Assembly: GCA_021203915.1 (NCBI GenBank)
Contig: JAJQAI010000037.1
Coordinates: 1-19,153 of the forward strand
DNA: 19,153 bases
Source of the DNA: Prevotella sp.
GTDB taxonomy: Bacteria; Bacteroidota; Bacteroidia; Bacteroidales; Bacteroidaceae
Direction of reading: 5' to 3'
Position numbers and translations under genes: made by a program. Below, piece after piece: positions 7,659 to 14,931 of the stretch. How positions within the stretch are numbered: position 1 is the stretch's first letter; each line of letters opens with the position of its first letter. The notes below the pieces were generated by a model that saw nothing but the letters and a program-made list of their open reading frames with translations, was not told the origin of the DNA and did not search any database.

Positions 7659-8483
7659 ATGAGAGCGCTTAAATTAGTATTAATATTGGTGATGTTAACA
7701 GTTGCTCACGTAGCATTTTGCCAAGAGAGTTTTGATCTTAACCTATGGACTAGCAAACCAGAAGTTTCTAGTTCAAATAGTTTAGATACAGCTAAGATAA
7801 GAGTCTTTTTACCAGCAAAAGAAGATGCTACTGGACGTGCTGTAGTAATATGCCCCGGAGGTGGTTATGAGCACCTATCTATGGAGAATGAAGGGTATGA
7901 TTGGAGCGGTTTTTTTTGTGGCATGGGAATAGCAGCAATAGTGCTAAAATACCGCATGCCTAATGGCAATCCAGAGGTTCCCATTTCAGATGCTTTCCAA
8001 GCAATAAGGGTTGTTAAAAGAAATGCTACACAATGGAATATAAATCCTAATGATATAGGTATAATGGGATTTTCAGCCGGTGGGCACTTAGCTTCAACCA
8101 TAGCTACTCATCCTTCAAAGGATGCTAATCCTAATTTCCAAATTCTCTTTTATCCTGTAATAACCATGATGCAGGACATTACCCATAAGGGGTCTAGAGA
8201 GAATTTCCTTGGCAAGAGTCCTAAGAAAAAAGAAGAGATTCTTTATAGTAACGATACCCAAGTATCTCCTCTTACACCTAGAGCCTTTATAGCATTAAGT
8301 GATGACGATCACGCTGTCTTACCTGCCAATGGAGTAAACTACTACATGGAACTATATAAACACGACGTTCCTGCCACACTTCATGTGTATCTTTCAGGGG
8401 GACACGGATGGGGAAATAGAGATTCATTTAAGTATCACATAGAAATGCAAATGGATTTAAAAGCTTGGTTGAAAAGTTTCTAA
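7659..8483 (+). CDS. Secreted alpha/beta-hydrolase (acetyl-esterase-like)
   Basis: A 274-residue protein with a signal peptide (MRALKLVLILVMLTVAHVAF, cleavage near C21/Q22), so it is probably periplasmic; the F before C21 makes a lipobox unlikely. CPGGGY (65-70) is the oxyanion-hole loop, GFSAGG (137-142) carries the nucleophile S139, and SDDDHAV (214-220) and GGHGWG (247-252) supply the acid and H249 of the triad. This pattern is that of the BD-FAE/acetylxylan-esterase-like group common in gut Bacteroidales, which remove acetyl or related esters from plant or host glycans. No glycan-degradation locus (SusC/SusD, glycosidases) surrounds it, so the natural substrate is unknown. It has its own consensus -7 element, and a lipoprotein gene follows 34 nt later, probably in the same transcript. 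Confidence 0.85.
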   Translation: MRALKLVLILVMLTVAHVAFCQESFDLNLWTSKPEVSSSNSLDTAKIRVFLPAKEDATGRAVVICPGGGYEHLSMENEGYDWSGFFCGMGIAAIVLKYRMPNGNPEVPISDAFQAIRVVKRNATQWNINPNDIGIMGFSAGGHLASTIATHPSKDANPNFQILFYPVITMMQDITHKGSRENFLGKSPKKKEEILYSNDTQVSPLTPRAFIALSDDDHAVLPANGVNYYMELYKHDVPATLHVYLSGGHGWGNRDSFKYHIEMQMDLKAWLKSF

Positions 8484-8517
8484 CTTTTTTTCGCGCTTAG
8501 CCATCTAATTTTTGGTA

Positions 8518-9501
8518 ATGAAAAAAGGAATAAACCATATAGTAGCCCTAGTGGCATGCCTATCTTTAATGATAGTTGCATGCGCTGATGATGAGGACCA
8601 TACTATACCTTCGATGAGAAATTATTCTGAGGGCTATCTTAAATCTTGTCTTAAAGATAAGGGTTGGAAGTGTGTTGAAGCGCATGAGGTTAAAAGTGAT
8701 GGGTCCTTCGATAAAAAGGACTATTGGGAAGGAGTATATGAGGAAAGTCCTGACCAATACATGTTCCTTCCTGACACGATTGTAACCTTTACACTGATAG
8801 AAGATTACCCACTAGAGGGTTACACCAAAGACACATATACTTTCAACGAAGCAACAAATCAACTTTCCTCTAGCTCTAAAGAGATATTCAAAGTTCTTAC
8901 TGTAGATGAAAACACCCTAAAGGTAATAAAGCATAATGGTGTTGATGAAAATGGCAAGGACATCTATCTATACTCAATATATAGAACAATGACTCCAGAG
9001 GAGCTATCTAATTACAAATCTAATTATATCTACGATATTGAAAGACTAGATAAGAATTATCCGCTACTTCCTGAAATGATAAGGATGATGGATGAGGATT
9101 TTTCTTATTGTATAGCTCCTAAAGGGTGGAAGTTTGTTGAGGCACATAAGGTGATGTGGTCTAAACGATATGATAAGAATGTACTCGTTACTAGCCCTGA
9201 GGAAGAGGCATATATGCCTATGGATTACATTATCAGCTCATCCTCAATAATGATTCTTCCTCATAAAAAAGATACGCTTAAAAGCTATCAACCAATCACC
9301 ATAAAATACTCTTATCGTCCGAATAGTTCTTCTATTGTCTATGATGGCGGTACACTATTCTACATCCATGGCTTAACCGATGATACTCTAGAGGTAGTTA
9401 TTGATTTGCCACATGATAAACAACAAGAAAGCTCTCAACTGTTTTGCTTATATAGAAGGATGACCAAAGAGGAAGTTGAAAATAGTCTCGAAGACTTATA
9501 A
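8518..9501 (+). CDS. Lipoprotein with two tandem copies of one domain
   Basis: A 327-residue protein of unknown function. The frame extends to a TTG at 8512, but the ATG at 8518 gives a textbook lipoprotein signal: MKK, a hydrophobic core, then IVAC with C22 as the lipidated residue. Acidic residues right after it (CADDED) resemble the Bacteroidetes surface-export signal, so outer-surface display is possible. The mature part is a direct repeat of about 135-155 residues: KGWKCVEAHEV (48-58) matches KGWKFVEAHKV (202-212), DENTLKVI matches DDTLEVVI, and IYRTMTPEEL (154-163) matches LYRRMTKEEV (311-320). Each unit is rich in Thr, Tyr and alternating hydrophobics, suggesting a beta-barrel or lipocalin-like fold, but that is inference. 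It sits between the esterase and MATE genes, 34 and 59 nt away. No family name is assigned. Confidence 0.75.
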   Translation: MKKGINHIVALVACLSLMIVACADDEDHTIPSMRNYSEGYLKSCLKDKGWKCVEAHEVKSDGSFDKKDYWEGVYEESPDQYMFLPDTIVTFTLIEDYPLEGYTKDTYTFNEATNQLSSSSKEIFKVLTVDENTLKVIKHNGVDENGKDIYLYSIYRTMTPEELSNYKSNYIYDIERLDKNYPLLPEMIRMMDEDFSYCIAPKGWKFVEAHKVMWSKRYDKNVLVTSPEEEAYMPMDYIISSSSIMILPHKKDTLKSYQPITIKYSYRPNSSSIVYDGGTLFYIHGLTDDTLEVVIDLPHDKQQESSQLFCLYRRMTKEEVENSLEDL

Positions 9502-9560
9502 AGAATTTCTTTTTCCTTTAAAGGGCTTGACTTTCTTTATTTTCTTCTTAAAAACGGATT

Positions 9561-10958
9561 ATGAGTTTTTCTCTTAGTACATATTTTCCACACTACAAAT
9601 CCCTTTTTAAACTCGGTATTCCTATTGTTATAGGGCAAATAGGAAACGTCGTATTAGGCTTTGCTGATACGCTGATGATTGGTCATCATAGTACGCAAGA
9701 GCTTGCTGCTGCCGGCTTTGTTCTTGCTATGTTTGTCCTACTGCTTATCATCTCGCTAGGATTCTCTTTGGGACTGACCCCATTAGTGAGTAGTCTTAAT
9801 GGTAGCTCCGAGATAAAACGAATTGGGGAAGTTTTTAAAAATAGTCTTTTTACAAACACTCTGCTTGCCATTGGGCTTATTTGTATAGCCCTCATCATTT
9901 ATCTAAACATCCACCGTTTAGGCCAACCAGAAGAGCTCCTACCTTACATGAGAAGTTATCTTTTGATGAACATCTTAACTATACCTGCTCTTTGTTGGTT
10001 CAATTCTTTTAAACAATTCTTCGATGGAATCGGGGATACTAAAGTGCCAATGATAATAATCTTATTTGGTAACCTGCTCAATATCTTCCTTAATTGGGTT
10101 TTAATATATGGACATCTAGGGATGGTGGAACTCGGTCTTTTAGGTGCAGGTATAGCAACATTAATTGCAAGAAACTTGATGTTTATAGCTCTATGTCTAA
10201 CCTTTGCTTCAAGAAGCCGGTATAGGCTTCATCGCAAGGGGTTCCTTTTGGGCAAAATAAACAAAAAGGATTTTCATAGGCTCTGCTCTCTTGGAATCCC
10301 AGTAGCCATACAACTTAGCTTAGAAACTTCTGCTTTTTCTTTAGCTGCAATTTTTGTGGGGTGGATTGGAACAACAGCCCTTGCTGCTCATCAGATAATG
10401 CTTACTATATCTCAAGTTCTATATATGATTTCTAGCGGCCTAGCCTCTGCCGTAGCGGTAAGGGTAGGTTATTTTTATGGAAAGAAAGACTCTACGAATA
10501 TTTATCGTGCTGCATACTCTGGTTTTCACTCAATTGTAGCCGTAGCCATTATCCTTAGTATTCCCGTTTTCCTGCTTCGTTGGCATTTCGGAGCATGGTT
10601 TACTACAAATGAGGAAGCCAGCCTACTTGTTGGCCAAGTAGTAATTCCACTAATAGCCTATCAATTTGGGGATGCTCTTCAGTACAACTTTGCTAGTTCA
10701 CTTAGAGGAATTGCTTACGTAAAACCCATGGTATGGATAGCATTTTTTTCCTATTTCATCGTATCACTACCTCTTAGTTATGTGCTAGGAATTCATTTTC
10801 ATTTTGGTCTTGTTGGCATTTGGGCAGCATTCCCGATATGCCTTCTTATGGCAGGAGTGCTATATTTTGCTTATTTCAAAAAAAGAATGAAACTCTTAAC
10901 TTTAAAGCCTACAAAACCACTTTTTCGCAACGAAAAAGAACGTGGGATGAATCTTTAA
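9561..10958 (+). CDS. MATE family efflux transporter (NorM-like)
   Basis: A 465-residue inner-membrane protein with about 12 hydrophobic segments arranged as two MatE halves (about 15-180 and 235-405). The start of the first half, LGIPIVIGQIGNVVLGFADTL, with the following MIGHHSTQELAAAGF, is typical of the family, and the second half repeats it as LGIPVAIQLSLETSAFSL and GTTALAAHQI. MATE proteins export cationic drugs and metabolites using Na+ or H+ gradients; the substrate cannot be predicted. The C-terminus is a basic tail (KPTKPLFRNEKERG) whose last 50 nt overlap, tail-to-tail, the end of the methyltransferase gene on the other strand. No promoter element was seen in the 59-nt gap before it, so it may be co-transcribed with the lipoprotein gene. 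Confidence 0.93.
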   Translation: MSFSLSTYFPHYKSLFKLGIPIVIGQIGNVVLGFADTLMIGHHSTQELAAAGFVLAMFVLLLIISLGFSLGLTPLVSSLNGSSEIKRIGEVFKNSLFTNTLLAIGLICIALIIYLNIHRLGQPEELLPYMRSYLLMNILTIPALCWFNSFKQFFDGIGDTKVPMIIILFGNLLNIFLNWVLIYGHLGMVELGLLGAGIATLIARNLMFIALCLTFASRSRYRLHRKGFLLGKINKKDFHRLCSLGIPVAIQLSLETSAFSLAAIFVGWIGTTALAAHQIMLTISQVLYMISSGLASAVAVRVGYFYGKKDSTNIYRAAYSGFHSIVAVAIILSIPVFLLRWHFGAWFTTNEEASLLVGQVVIPLIAYQFGDALQYNFASSLRGIAYVKPMVWIAFFSYFIVSLPLSYVLGIHFHFGLVGIWAAFPICLLMAGVLYFAYFKKRMKLLTLKPTKPLFRNEKERGMNL

Positions 10959-12162
10959 GCGTGGTAGCAAAAATATAAGTATCTCCACCATCTTTAAGCT
11001 TAAGTCGATTTTTAAGTTGTTTTGCTGCAAGGGGGAAATTCCTTACCGTTATATTAGCAGAAGATAAATCAGCTAATTTTGATTTTATCTCCTTTTGATT
11101 CATTGATATAATGTCGATAACCTTAAACCGTCTTCCTGGAAAATCCTTTAGGAGATTATCTGATAAGAATAAATGGCTATTTTTAGAAATCTGCCTAACC
11201 TTAAACCGAAGAGAAAGAAGATCAAAGCAACCTGCTTTCATTATGGAAGGGTTCGGCTCATAAAGATAACTACCTTTAGATGCTATTAACGCTAAAGAAG
11301 AATTTATAGATTCATCCCCTATTTCTTCTTTGGATAGATCTTTTAAAGAATAGCTAAACATGGTTTCATCCGAGAAGCAATACACTTTTTCTAGACCATT
11401 ATAATGACGAGATAATATAAGAAGAAGTTCTTTACATTCACCAAAAAAAGAAACTATGTGAATTTGACCTACATGGGAGCCTAAATCGGATATAGCCTTA
11501 TGATAATCTAGCATAGGAGAGAGTTTTACCATAACATATTCACTCTTTTCTATTAAAAGGGGCATAAGCTTAATTAGATTGGGAGAGCACGATGAAATTA
11601 AGAATGTTCTATTTCCATTTTTATCTCTACGGGAAGGGTCAAGATAAATAAGTGTAGCTTCTTTCAAAGAAGAAAGAAATTCTTCTGCCCCTGAGTTGAC
11701 TATTTTAAATGATTTAAGAGCTAAAACCTCAAAATTATGTTTTGCTATATTACAAAGTGAAGCATCCTTTTCAACATATATACTATGGGAAAAGTTTTCT
11801 GCTAAAAAAGAAAAGTCAACGCCAAAGCCTCCTGTTAAATCAACAAACATAGAGGAGTCCGATGAAATCGAAGTTTTTTGGGGCGCAGCTTCCTTTAGGA
11901 GTTTAAGAGCTATTTGAGCCTTGTATCTAGCAGTATTTTCTGATGATGATTGCTCAAGCGATAAGCTATTTGGATAAACGATATCTTCTTTTTGTGCCCA
12001 AAGGGGCAACTTGGATTTAGCCTTTTGCCAACCAGAAATCTGAACAAGAGCCTGGGGAAAATCAATTCCAGGATATTTTGAAGCCTTTAGGGCGAGCTCT
12101 CTTACATCGTCCTCTTTATGAGAAAGAATAAAGTCTTTTATAGTTGAAACCTCCAAGCTCAA
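10909..12162 (-). CDS. PG_1098-like class I SAM methyltransferase with THUMP-like C-terminal domain
   Basis: A 417-residue protein. The N-terminal 90 residues (LALKASKYPGIDFPQAL, QISGWQKAKSKLP) match the start of the Bacteroidetes PG_1098 family. DLTGGFGVDFSFLA (108-121) is SAM motif I, the acidic E131 ends strand 2, and YLDPSRRD (173-180) is motif IV, a DPPY-like catalytic loop pointing to base methylation of a nucleic acid, probably RNA. The C-terminal third is the THUMP-like region. The target is unknown. The only usable starts are TTG codons (12162, or 12156): an in-frame stop lies 7 codons' length or less upstream, and the first internal Met is residue 105, inside the Rossmann core. It begins 16 nt after the dipeptidase stop, implying an operon, and converges on the MATE gene with a 50-nt overlap. 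Confidence 0.82.
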   Translation of the reverse strand: MSLEVSTIKDFILSHKEDDVRELALKASKYPGIDFPQALVQISGWQKAKSKLPLWAQKEDIVYPNSLSLEQSSSENTARYKAQIALKLLKEAAPQKTSISSDSSMFVDLTGGFGVDFSFLAENFSHSIYVEKDASLCNIAKHNFEVLALKSFKIVNSGAEEFLSSLKEATLIYLDPSRRDKNGNRTFLISSCSPNLIKLMPLLIEKSEYVMVKLSPMLDYHKAISDLGSHVGQIHIVSFFGECKELLLILSRHYNGLEKVYCFSDETMFSYSLKDLSKEEIGDESINSSLALIASKGSYLYEPNPSIMKAGCFDLLSLRFKVRQISKNSHLFLSDNLLKDFPGRRFKVIDIISMNQKEIKSKLADLSSANITVRNFPLAAKQLKNRLKLKDGGDTYIFATTLKDSSHVLFRCEKVVL

Positions 12163-12178
12163 TAATTTTTAAAAAAAG

Positions 12179-12832
12179 TTACTTGATAACCTTATAATAT
12201 TTCTTAGCCGTTTCCCTTGAAACTAAATTGAAATGCCACCACTCAGTTCTAAGTGGCCGAAAACCTGCATATTGCATAACTTCACGTAAGAGTTCTCGAT
12301 TGCTTTTTGCCTGAGATGATATCGTTTTGGACTTAACTAGCTCTGCTTCATTATCAATATGAGAGGCTTTACTCATATGATCCACCTTAGTTCCCATGGG
12401 GATAGAATCACCCTTAAGCGTACAAAGGGTAATATCAACAGCTAAACCATAGTTGTGTAGGCCACCACCATTAGCAGGATTACTGACATATATATTCTTG
12501 GATGTTCCCTTAACTTTATCCCACATCTTTTGCTGAATTGACATAGGTCGGGCCGCATCATATATTTTAAGACTAAGGTCAGGCCGCAATTCTTTTAATC
12601 TTTTCTGCGCTTTTACTAGGGCTTGTGCTGCTTTAGGATGAAGATAGGCATGTCGAAGTGTATCGTAAAGAACAGTGCCCGTAAAATTGTCAGCCCTAGA
12701 GTACATCAAACTAACGAATATAGACTTGTCAAGCGTTTTTACATCAACCATCCCTTGACTTTGCATAGATTGCCCATAGCATGGATAATGAGCAAGCACT
12801 AAAAAAAACAATAAAATCTTTTTAGCCATCAA
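12179..12832 (-). CDS. ddpX: D-alanyl-D-alanine dipeptidase (VanX/DdpX family, peptidase M15D)
   Basis: A 217-residue zinc dipeptidase. H126 and D133 in GLHNYGLAVD (124-133) and H200 in TEWWHF (196-201) are the zinc ligands; E197 is the catalytic base; R95 in DAARP (92-96) matches the transition-state Arg of VanX. A signal peptide (about 1-20, ending CYG before Q21) puts it in the periplasm, where it would split D-Ala-D-Ala released by wall turnover. There is no VanH, VanA or VanRS-like gene nearby, so housekeeping peptidoglycan recycling is more likely than glycopeptide resistance. Translation may begin at 12832 or at the adjacent ATG at 12829. It has a good -7 promoter element about 25 nt upstream, is divergent from ruvB, and leads a two-gene operon with the methyltransferase. 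Confidence 0.88.
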   Translation of the reverse strand: MMAKKILLFFLVLAHYPCYGQSMQSQGMVDVKTLDKSIFVSLMYSRADNFTGTVLYDTLRHAYLHPKAAQALVKAQKRLKELRPDLSLKIYDAARPMSIQQKMWDKVKGTSKNIYVSNPANGGGLHNYGLAVDITLCTLKGDSIPMGTKVDHMSKASHIDNEAELVKSKTISSQAKSNRELLREVMQYAGFRPLRTEWWHFNLVSRETAKKYYKVIK

Positions 12833-12856
12833 ACAAATAACATTTAATCTTCTTTA

Positions 12857-12879
12857 CAAAGGTACACACTTTACCTTTG
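12857..12879. repeat. Inverted repeat formed by two opposite -7 elements
   Basis: CAAAGGTA (12857-12864), a 7-bp spacer, then TACCTTTG (12872-12879): a perfect 8-bp inverted repeat. The left arm is the dipeptidase -7 element; the right arm is the same consensus facing ruvB. It may be an operator, an outward-facing promoter pair or coincidence. Confidence 0.5.
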
Positions 12880-12888
12880 ATGTGCAAG
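12857..12888 (-). promoter_or_regulatory. Promoter for the dipeptidase gene
   Basis: The minus strand carries CTTG (12885-12888, three of four matches to TTTG), a 20-bp spacer, and TACCTTTG (12857-12864, full match to TAnnTTTG). The element ends 24 nt before the ATG at 12832, implying a leader of roughly 18 nt. Confidence 0.6.
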
Positions 12889-12960
12889 AAGAAACTTTTT
12901 TTCAAGGTCAATATAATTTCATCTTAGCAAGAGTGAAGACAATAGCTACTCATATTTTAT

Positions 12961-12992
12961 TTTGCATTTTTCACGGGGATAAGCTATCTTTG
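12961..12992 (+). promoter_or_regulatory. Full-consensus Bacteroidetes promoter for ruvB
   Basis: TTTG at 12961-12964, a 20-bp spacer, and TATCTTTG at 12985-12992 match both elements of the Bacteroidetes housekeeping promoter (TTTG, 19-21 bp, TAnnTTTG) exactly. It ends 23 nt before the ruvB ATG, so the leader is short. It probably drives ruvB-coaD-ybeY. Confidence 0.75.
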
Positions 12993-13015
12993 CACATATT
13001 AGAGAAAGAGTAGTT

Positions 13016-14047
13016 ATGGAAAATGATTTCGACATACGAAATTCCTCGTTTTCATCGTCAGAAAAGGAATTCGAGAATGCCTTAAGACCACTTAATTTTA
13101 GTGATTTTAGTGGGCAGGAAAAGGTCGTAGAAAATCTTGAGGTGTTTGTTCAAGCAGCTAAATACCGTGGAGAGCCACTTGACCACACTCTGCTTCATGG
13201 CCCTCCAGGACTTGGGAAAACGACCCTTAGTAACATTATAGCAAATGAGCTAGGAGTAGGATTCAAACTTACAAGTGGCCCCGTTCTTGATAAACCAGGA
13301 GATTTAGCTGGCATTCTAACGAGTTTAGAGACAAACGATGTACTTTTTATCGATGAAATTCATCGTTTATCGCCCATAGTAGAAGAATATCTATATTCAG
13401 CCATGGAGGACTATCGTATAGATATAATGATTGACAAGGGTCCTTCGGCACGTTCGATACAAATAGAACTCAATCCATTTACCCTAGTTGGCGCTACAAC
13501 TAGAAGTGGTCTTCTTACAGCTCCACTACGTGCTCGTTTTGGAATAAATCTTCACCTTGAATACTATGGTCCTAAAACCCTTGAAAAAATTATTAAGCGC
13601 TCTGCCAATATCCTTTCCATAAAGATAAATGATGAGGCTGCAGCAGAAATAGCTAGAAGAAGCCGAGGAACTCCACGTATAGCAAATGCTTTGCTTCGTC
13701 GTGTAAGGGATTATGCGCAGGTTAAGGGTACAGGAAAAATTGACGTTGAGATTTCTGGTATTGCTCTTAAGGCACTGAACATAGACGAGTATGGGCTTGA
13801 CGAGATAGATAACAAGATTCTTCTTACTATAATAGATAAGTTCCATGGTGGTCCAGTAGGCATATCTACGATTGCAACGGCTATTGGGGAAGAAGCAGGA
13901 ACTCTTGAAGAGGTTTACGAGCCATTCCTTATAATGGAAGGATTTATAAAACGTACTCCACGAGGACGTGTTGCAACTGAGCTAGCATATAAACATTTTG
14001 GTAGAAGCTTAAGAGATAGAAGCCCAATGGAGTTAGACCTTTTTTAA
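13016..14047 (+). CDS. ruvB: Holliday junction branch-migration helicase RuvB
   Basis: A 343-residue AAA+ ATPase that, as a hexamer with RuvA, drives branch migration at Holliday junctions. Visible motifs: [11 protein letters not shown] (24-34) at the N-terminus, Walker [10 protein letters not shown] (62-70), Walker B FIDEIH (111-116), sensor 1 GATTRSG (159-165), an arginine-finger segment LRARFG (171-176), sensor 2 region [16 protein letters not shown], and a C-terminal winged helix (about 265-335) including [10 protein letters not shown] and FIKRTPRGR. The length is normal. ruvA and ruvC are not in the window. It is the first gene of a plus-strand cluster: coaD starts 15 nt later. The start is supported by the consensus promoter just upstream. 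Confidence 0.97.
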   Translation: MENDFDIRNSSFSSSEKEFENALRPLNFSDFSGQEKVVENLEVFVQAAKYRGEPLDHTLLHGPPGLGKTTLSNIIANELGVGFKLTSGPVLDKPGDLAGILTSLETNDVLFIDEIHRLSPIVEEYLYSAMEDYRIDIMIDKGPSARSIQIELNPFTLVGATTRSGLLTAPLRARFGINLHLEYYGPKTLEKIIKRSANILSIKINDEAAAEIARRSRGTPRIANALLRRVRDYAQVKGTGKIDVEISGIALKALNIDEYGLDEIDNKILLTIIDKFHGGPVGISTIATAIGEEAGTLEEVYEPFLIMEGFIKRTPRGRVATELAYKHFGRSLRDRSPMELDLF

Positions 14048-14062
14048 TCTCCCTAGAAAAAA

Positions 14063-14515
14063 ATGAAAAAAATGAAAATAGGCATATTTGTAGGAAGTTT
14101 TGATCCTTATACTTTAGGGCATGATTCTATCTTAAGAAGAGCCCTACCCCTTTTTGATAAAATCATTATAGGAGTTGGGGTAAACGAGGATAAGACTTAT
14201 ATGTACGATAAAGAGCAAAGAAAAAAAGCAATCCAAGAAATATACCAAAACGAACCAAAAGTAGAGGTTAAAACATATGATAATCTAACCATTGATTTTG
14301 CAAAAAAAGAAGATGCCAGTTTCATTATTAAAGGTGTTAGAAACACTCTTGATTTTGAGTATGAACGCCAGCAGGCAGAGTTTAACTTAAAACTTGGCAA
14401 TGTTGAAACTTTACTTTTACTTTCTGAACCACAATATGAGAATATATCCTCAAGTATGGTAAGAGAACTTATTCGTTTTGGCAAGGATGTAAAAGAATAT
14501 CTCCCCAAAAAATGA
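14063..14515 (+). CDS. coaD: Phosphopantetheine adenylyltransferase (CoaD)
   Basis: A 150-residue nucleotidyltransferase that joins ATP and 4'-phosphopantetheine to give dephospho-CoA, the fourth step of CoA synthesis. GSFDPYTLGH (11-20) is the TxGH nucleotide-binding motif (T17, H20). KGVRNTLDFEYERQ (90-103) and ISSSMVRE (128-135) are the other conserved blocks, and the length fits. The usual RGLR signature reads KGVR here, so the first Arg is conservatively changed to Lys (K90) while R93 is kept. The start is either ATG 14063 or ATG 14072; the latter gives the more usual short N-terminus before GIFVGSFDP. It follows ruvB by 15 nt, and its stop overlaps the ybeY start as ATGA. Confidence 0.95.
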   Translation: MKKMKIGIFVGSFDPYTLGHDSILRRALPLFDKIIIGVGVNEDKTYMYDKEQRKKAIQEIYQNEPKVEVKTYDNLTIDFAKKEDASFIIKGVRNTLDFEYERQQAEFNLKLGNVETLLLLSEPQYENISSSMVRELIRFGKDVKEYLPKK

Positions 14516-14931
14516 TTACATATAACGTAGACGGAGTTAAAATGCCACCTATAAAAAGGCGCCAAACCTCCAAGTGGATAAAAAAGGTTATCTCCCTTTA
14601 TGGCAGAGGAGTAGGAGAAATTGGCTATATGTTTGTTGGTGATGAAAAAATCCTTGAGATTAACCAAAATTACCTTGGTCACGATTACTACACCGATATA
14701 ATTACTTTTGATTATAATGAGGGAAACAAAGTAAATGGGGATATAGTAATAAGCCTTGATACTGTACGTTCCAACTCAGAAGAATTAGGAAAAGATTTCT
14801 TAGAAGAACTTAATCGAGTAATTATTCATGGCATCTTGCATCTTTGTGGACTAAAAGATAAGGGAAGGGTTGATGCAAAAAAGATGCGCACGGCTGAAGA
14901 CGAGGCTCTATCCCTTCTTTCTTCTATATAA
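14512..14931 (+). CDS. ybeY: Endoribonuclease YbeY (rRNA maturation factor)
   Basis: A 139-residue metal-dependent endoribonuclease involved in 16S rRNA 3'-end maturation and ribosome quality control. LGHDYYTDIITFDY (55-68) is the conserved strand region. The metal site begins HGILHL (106-111), giving ligands H106 and H110. The family consensus HGxLHLxGYDH ends here as CGLKD, so the usual third His is replaced by Asp (D116). I recall GYKD-type variants in other Bacteroidetes, so this is probably a lineage variant with an Asp ligand rather than a dead enzyme. The start overlaps the coaD stop (ATGA), implying coupled translation. The last 8 nt overlap the S41 peptidase gene on the opposite strand. 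Confidence 0.9.
   Translation: MITYNVDGVKMPPIKRRQTSKWIKKVISLYGRGVGEIGYMFVGDEKILEINQNYLGHDYYTDIITFDYNEGNKVNGDIVISLDTVRSNSEELGKDFLEELNRVIIHGILHLCGLKDKGRVDAKKMRTAEDEALSLLSSI

Noticed and set aside
8512..8517. TTG start six bases before the lipoprotein ATG
   Set aside because: The ATG at 8518 gives the normal MKK lipoprotein signal peptide; the upstream TTG adds only two residues.
9515..9524. 10-bp palindrome CCTTTAAAGG before the MATE gene
   Set aside because: No loop and no promoter element nearby; a 10-bp palindrome in AT-rich DNA is expected by chance.
10994..11003. Palindrome TTAAGCTTAA near the MATE/methyltransferase overlap
   Set aside because: It lies inside methyltransferase coding sequence and has no loop or T-run, so it is not a terminator.
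12179..12832. Reading the VanX-like gene as a vancomycin-resistance determinant
   Set aside because: No ligase, dehydrogenase or two-component genes are present, and Gram-negative envelopes already exclude the drug.
13526..13846. 106-residue minus-strand frame inside ruvB
   Set aside because: It is complementary to the conserved RuvB C-terminal region; a shadow frame.
14197..14682. 161-residue minus-strand open frame across coaD and ybeY
   Set aside because: It lies wholly antisense to two well-supported genes, shows no family motif, and is Ser/Phe-rich as expected of a shadow frame.
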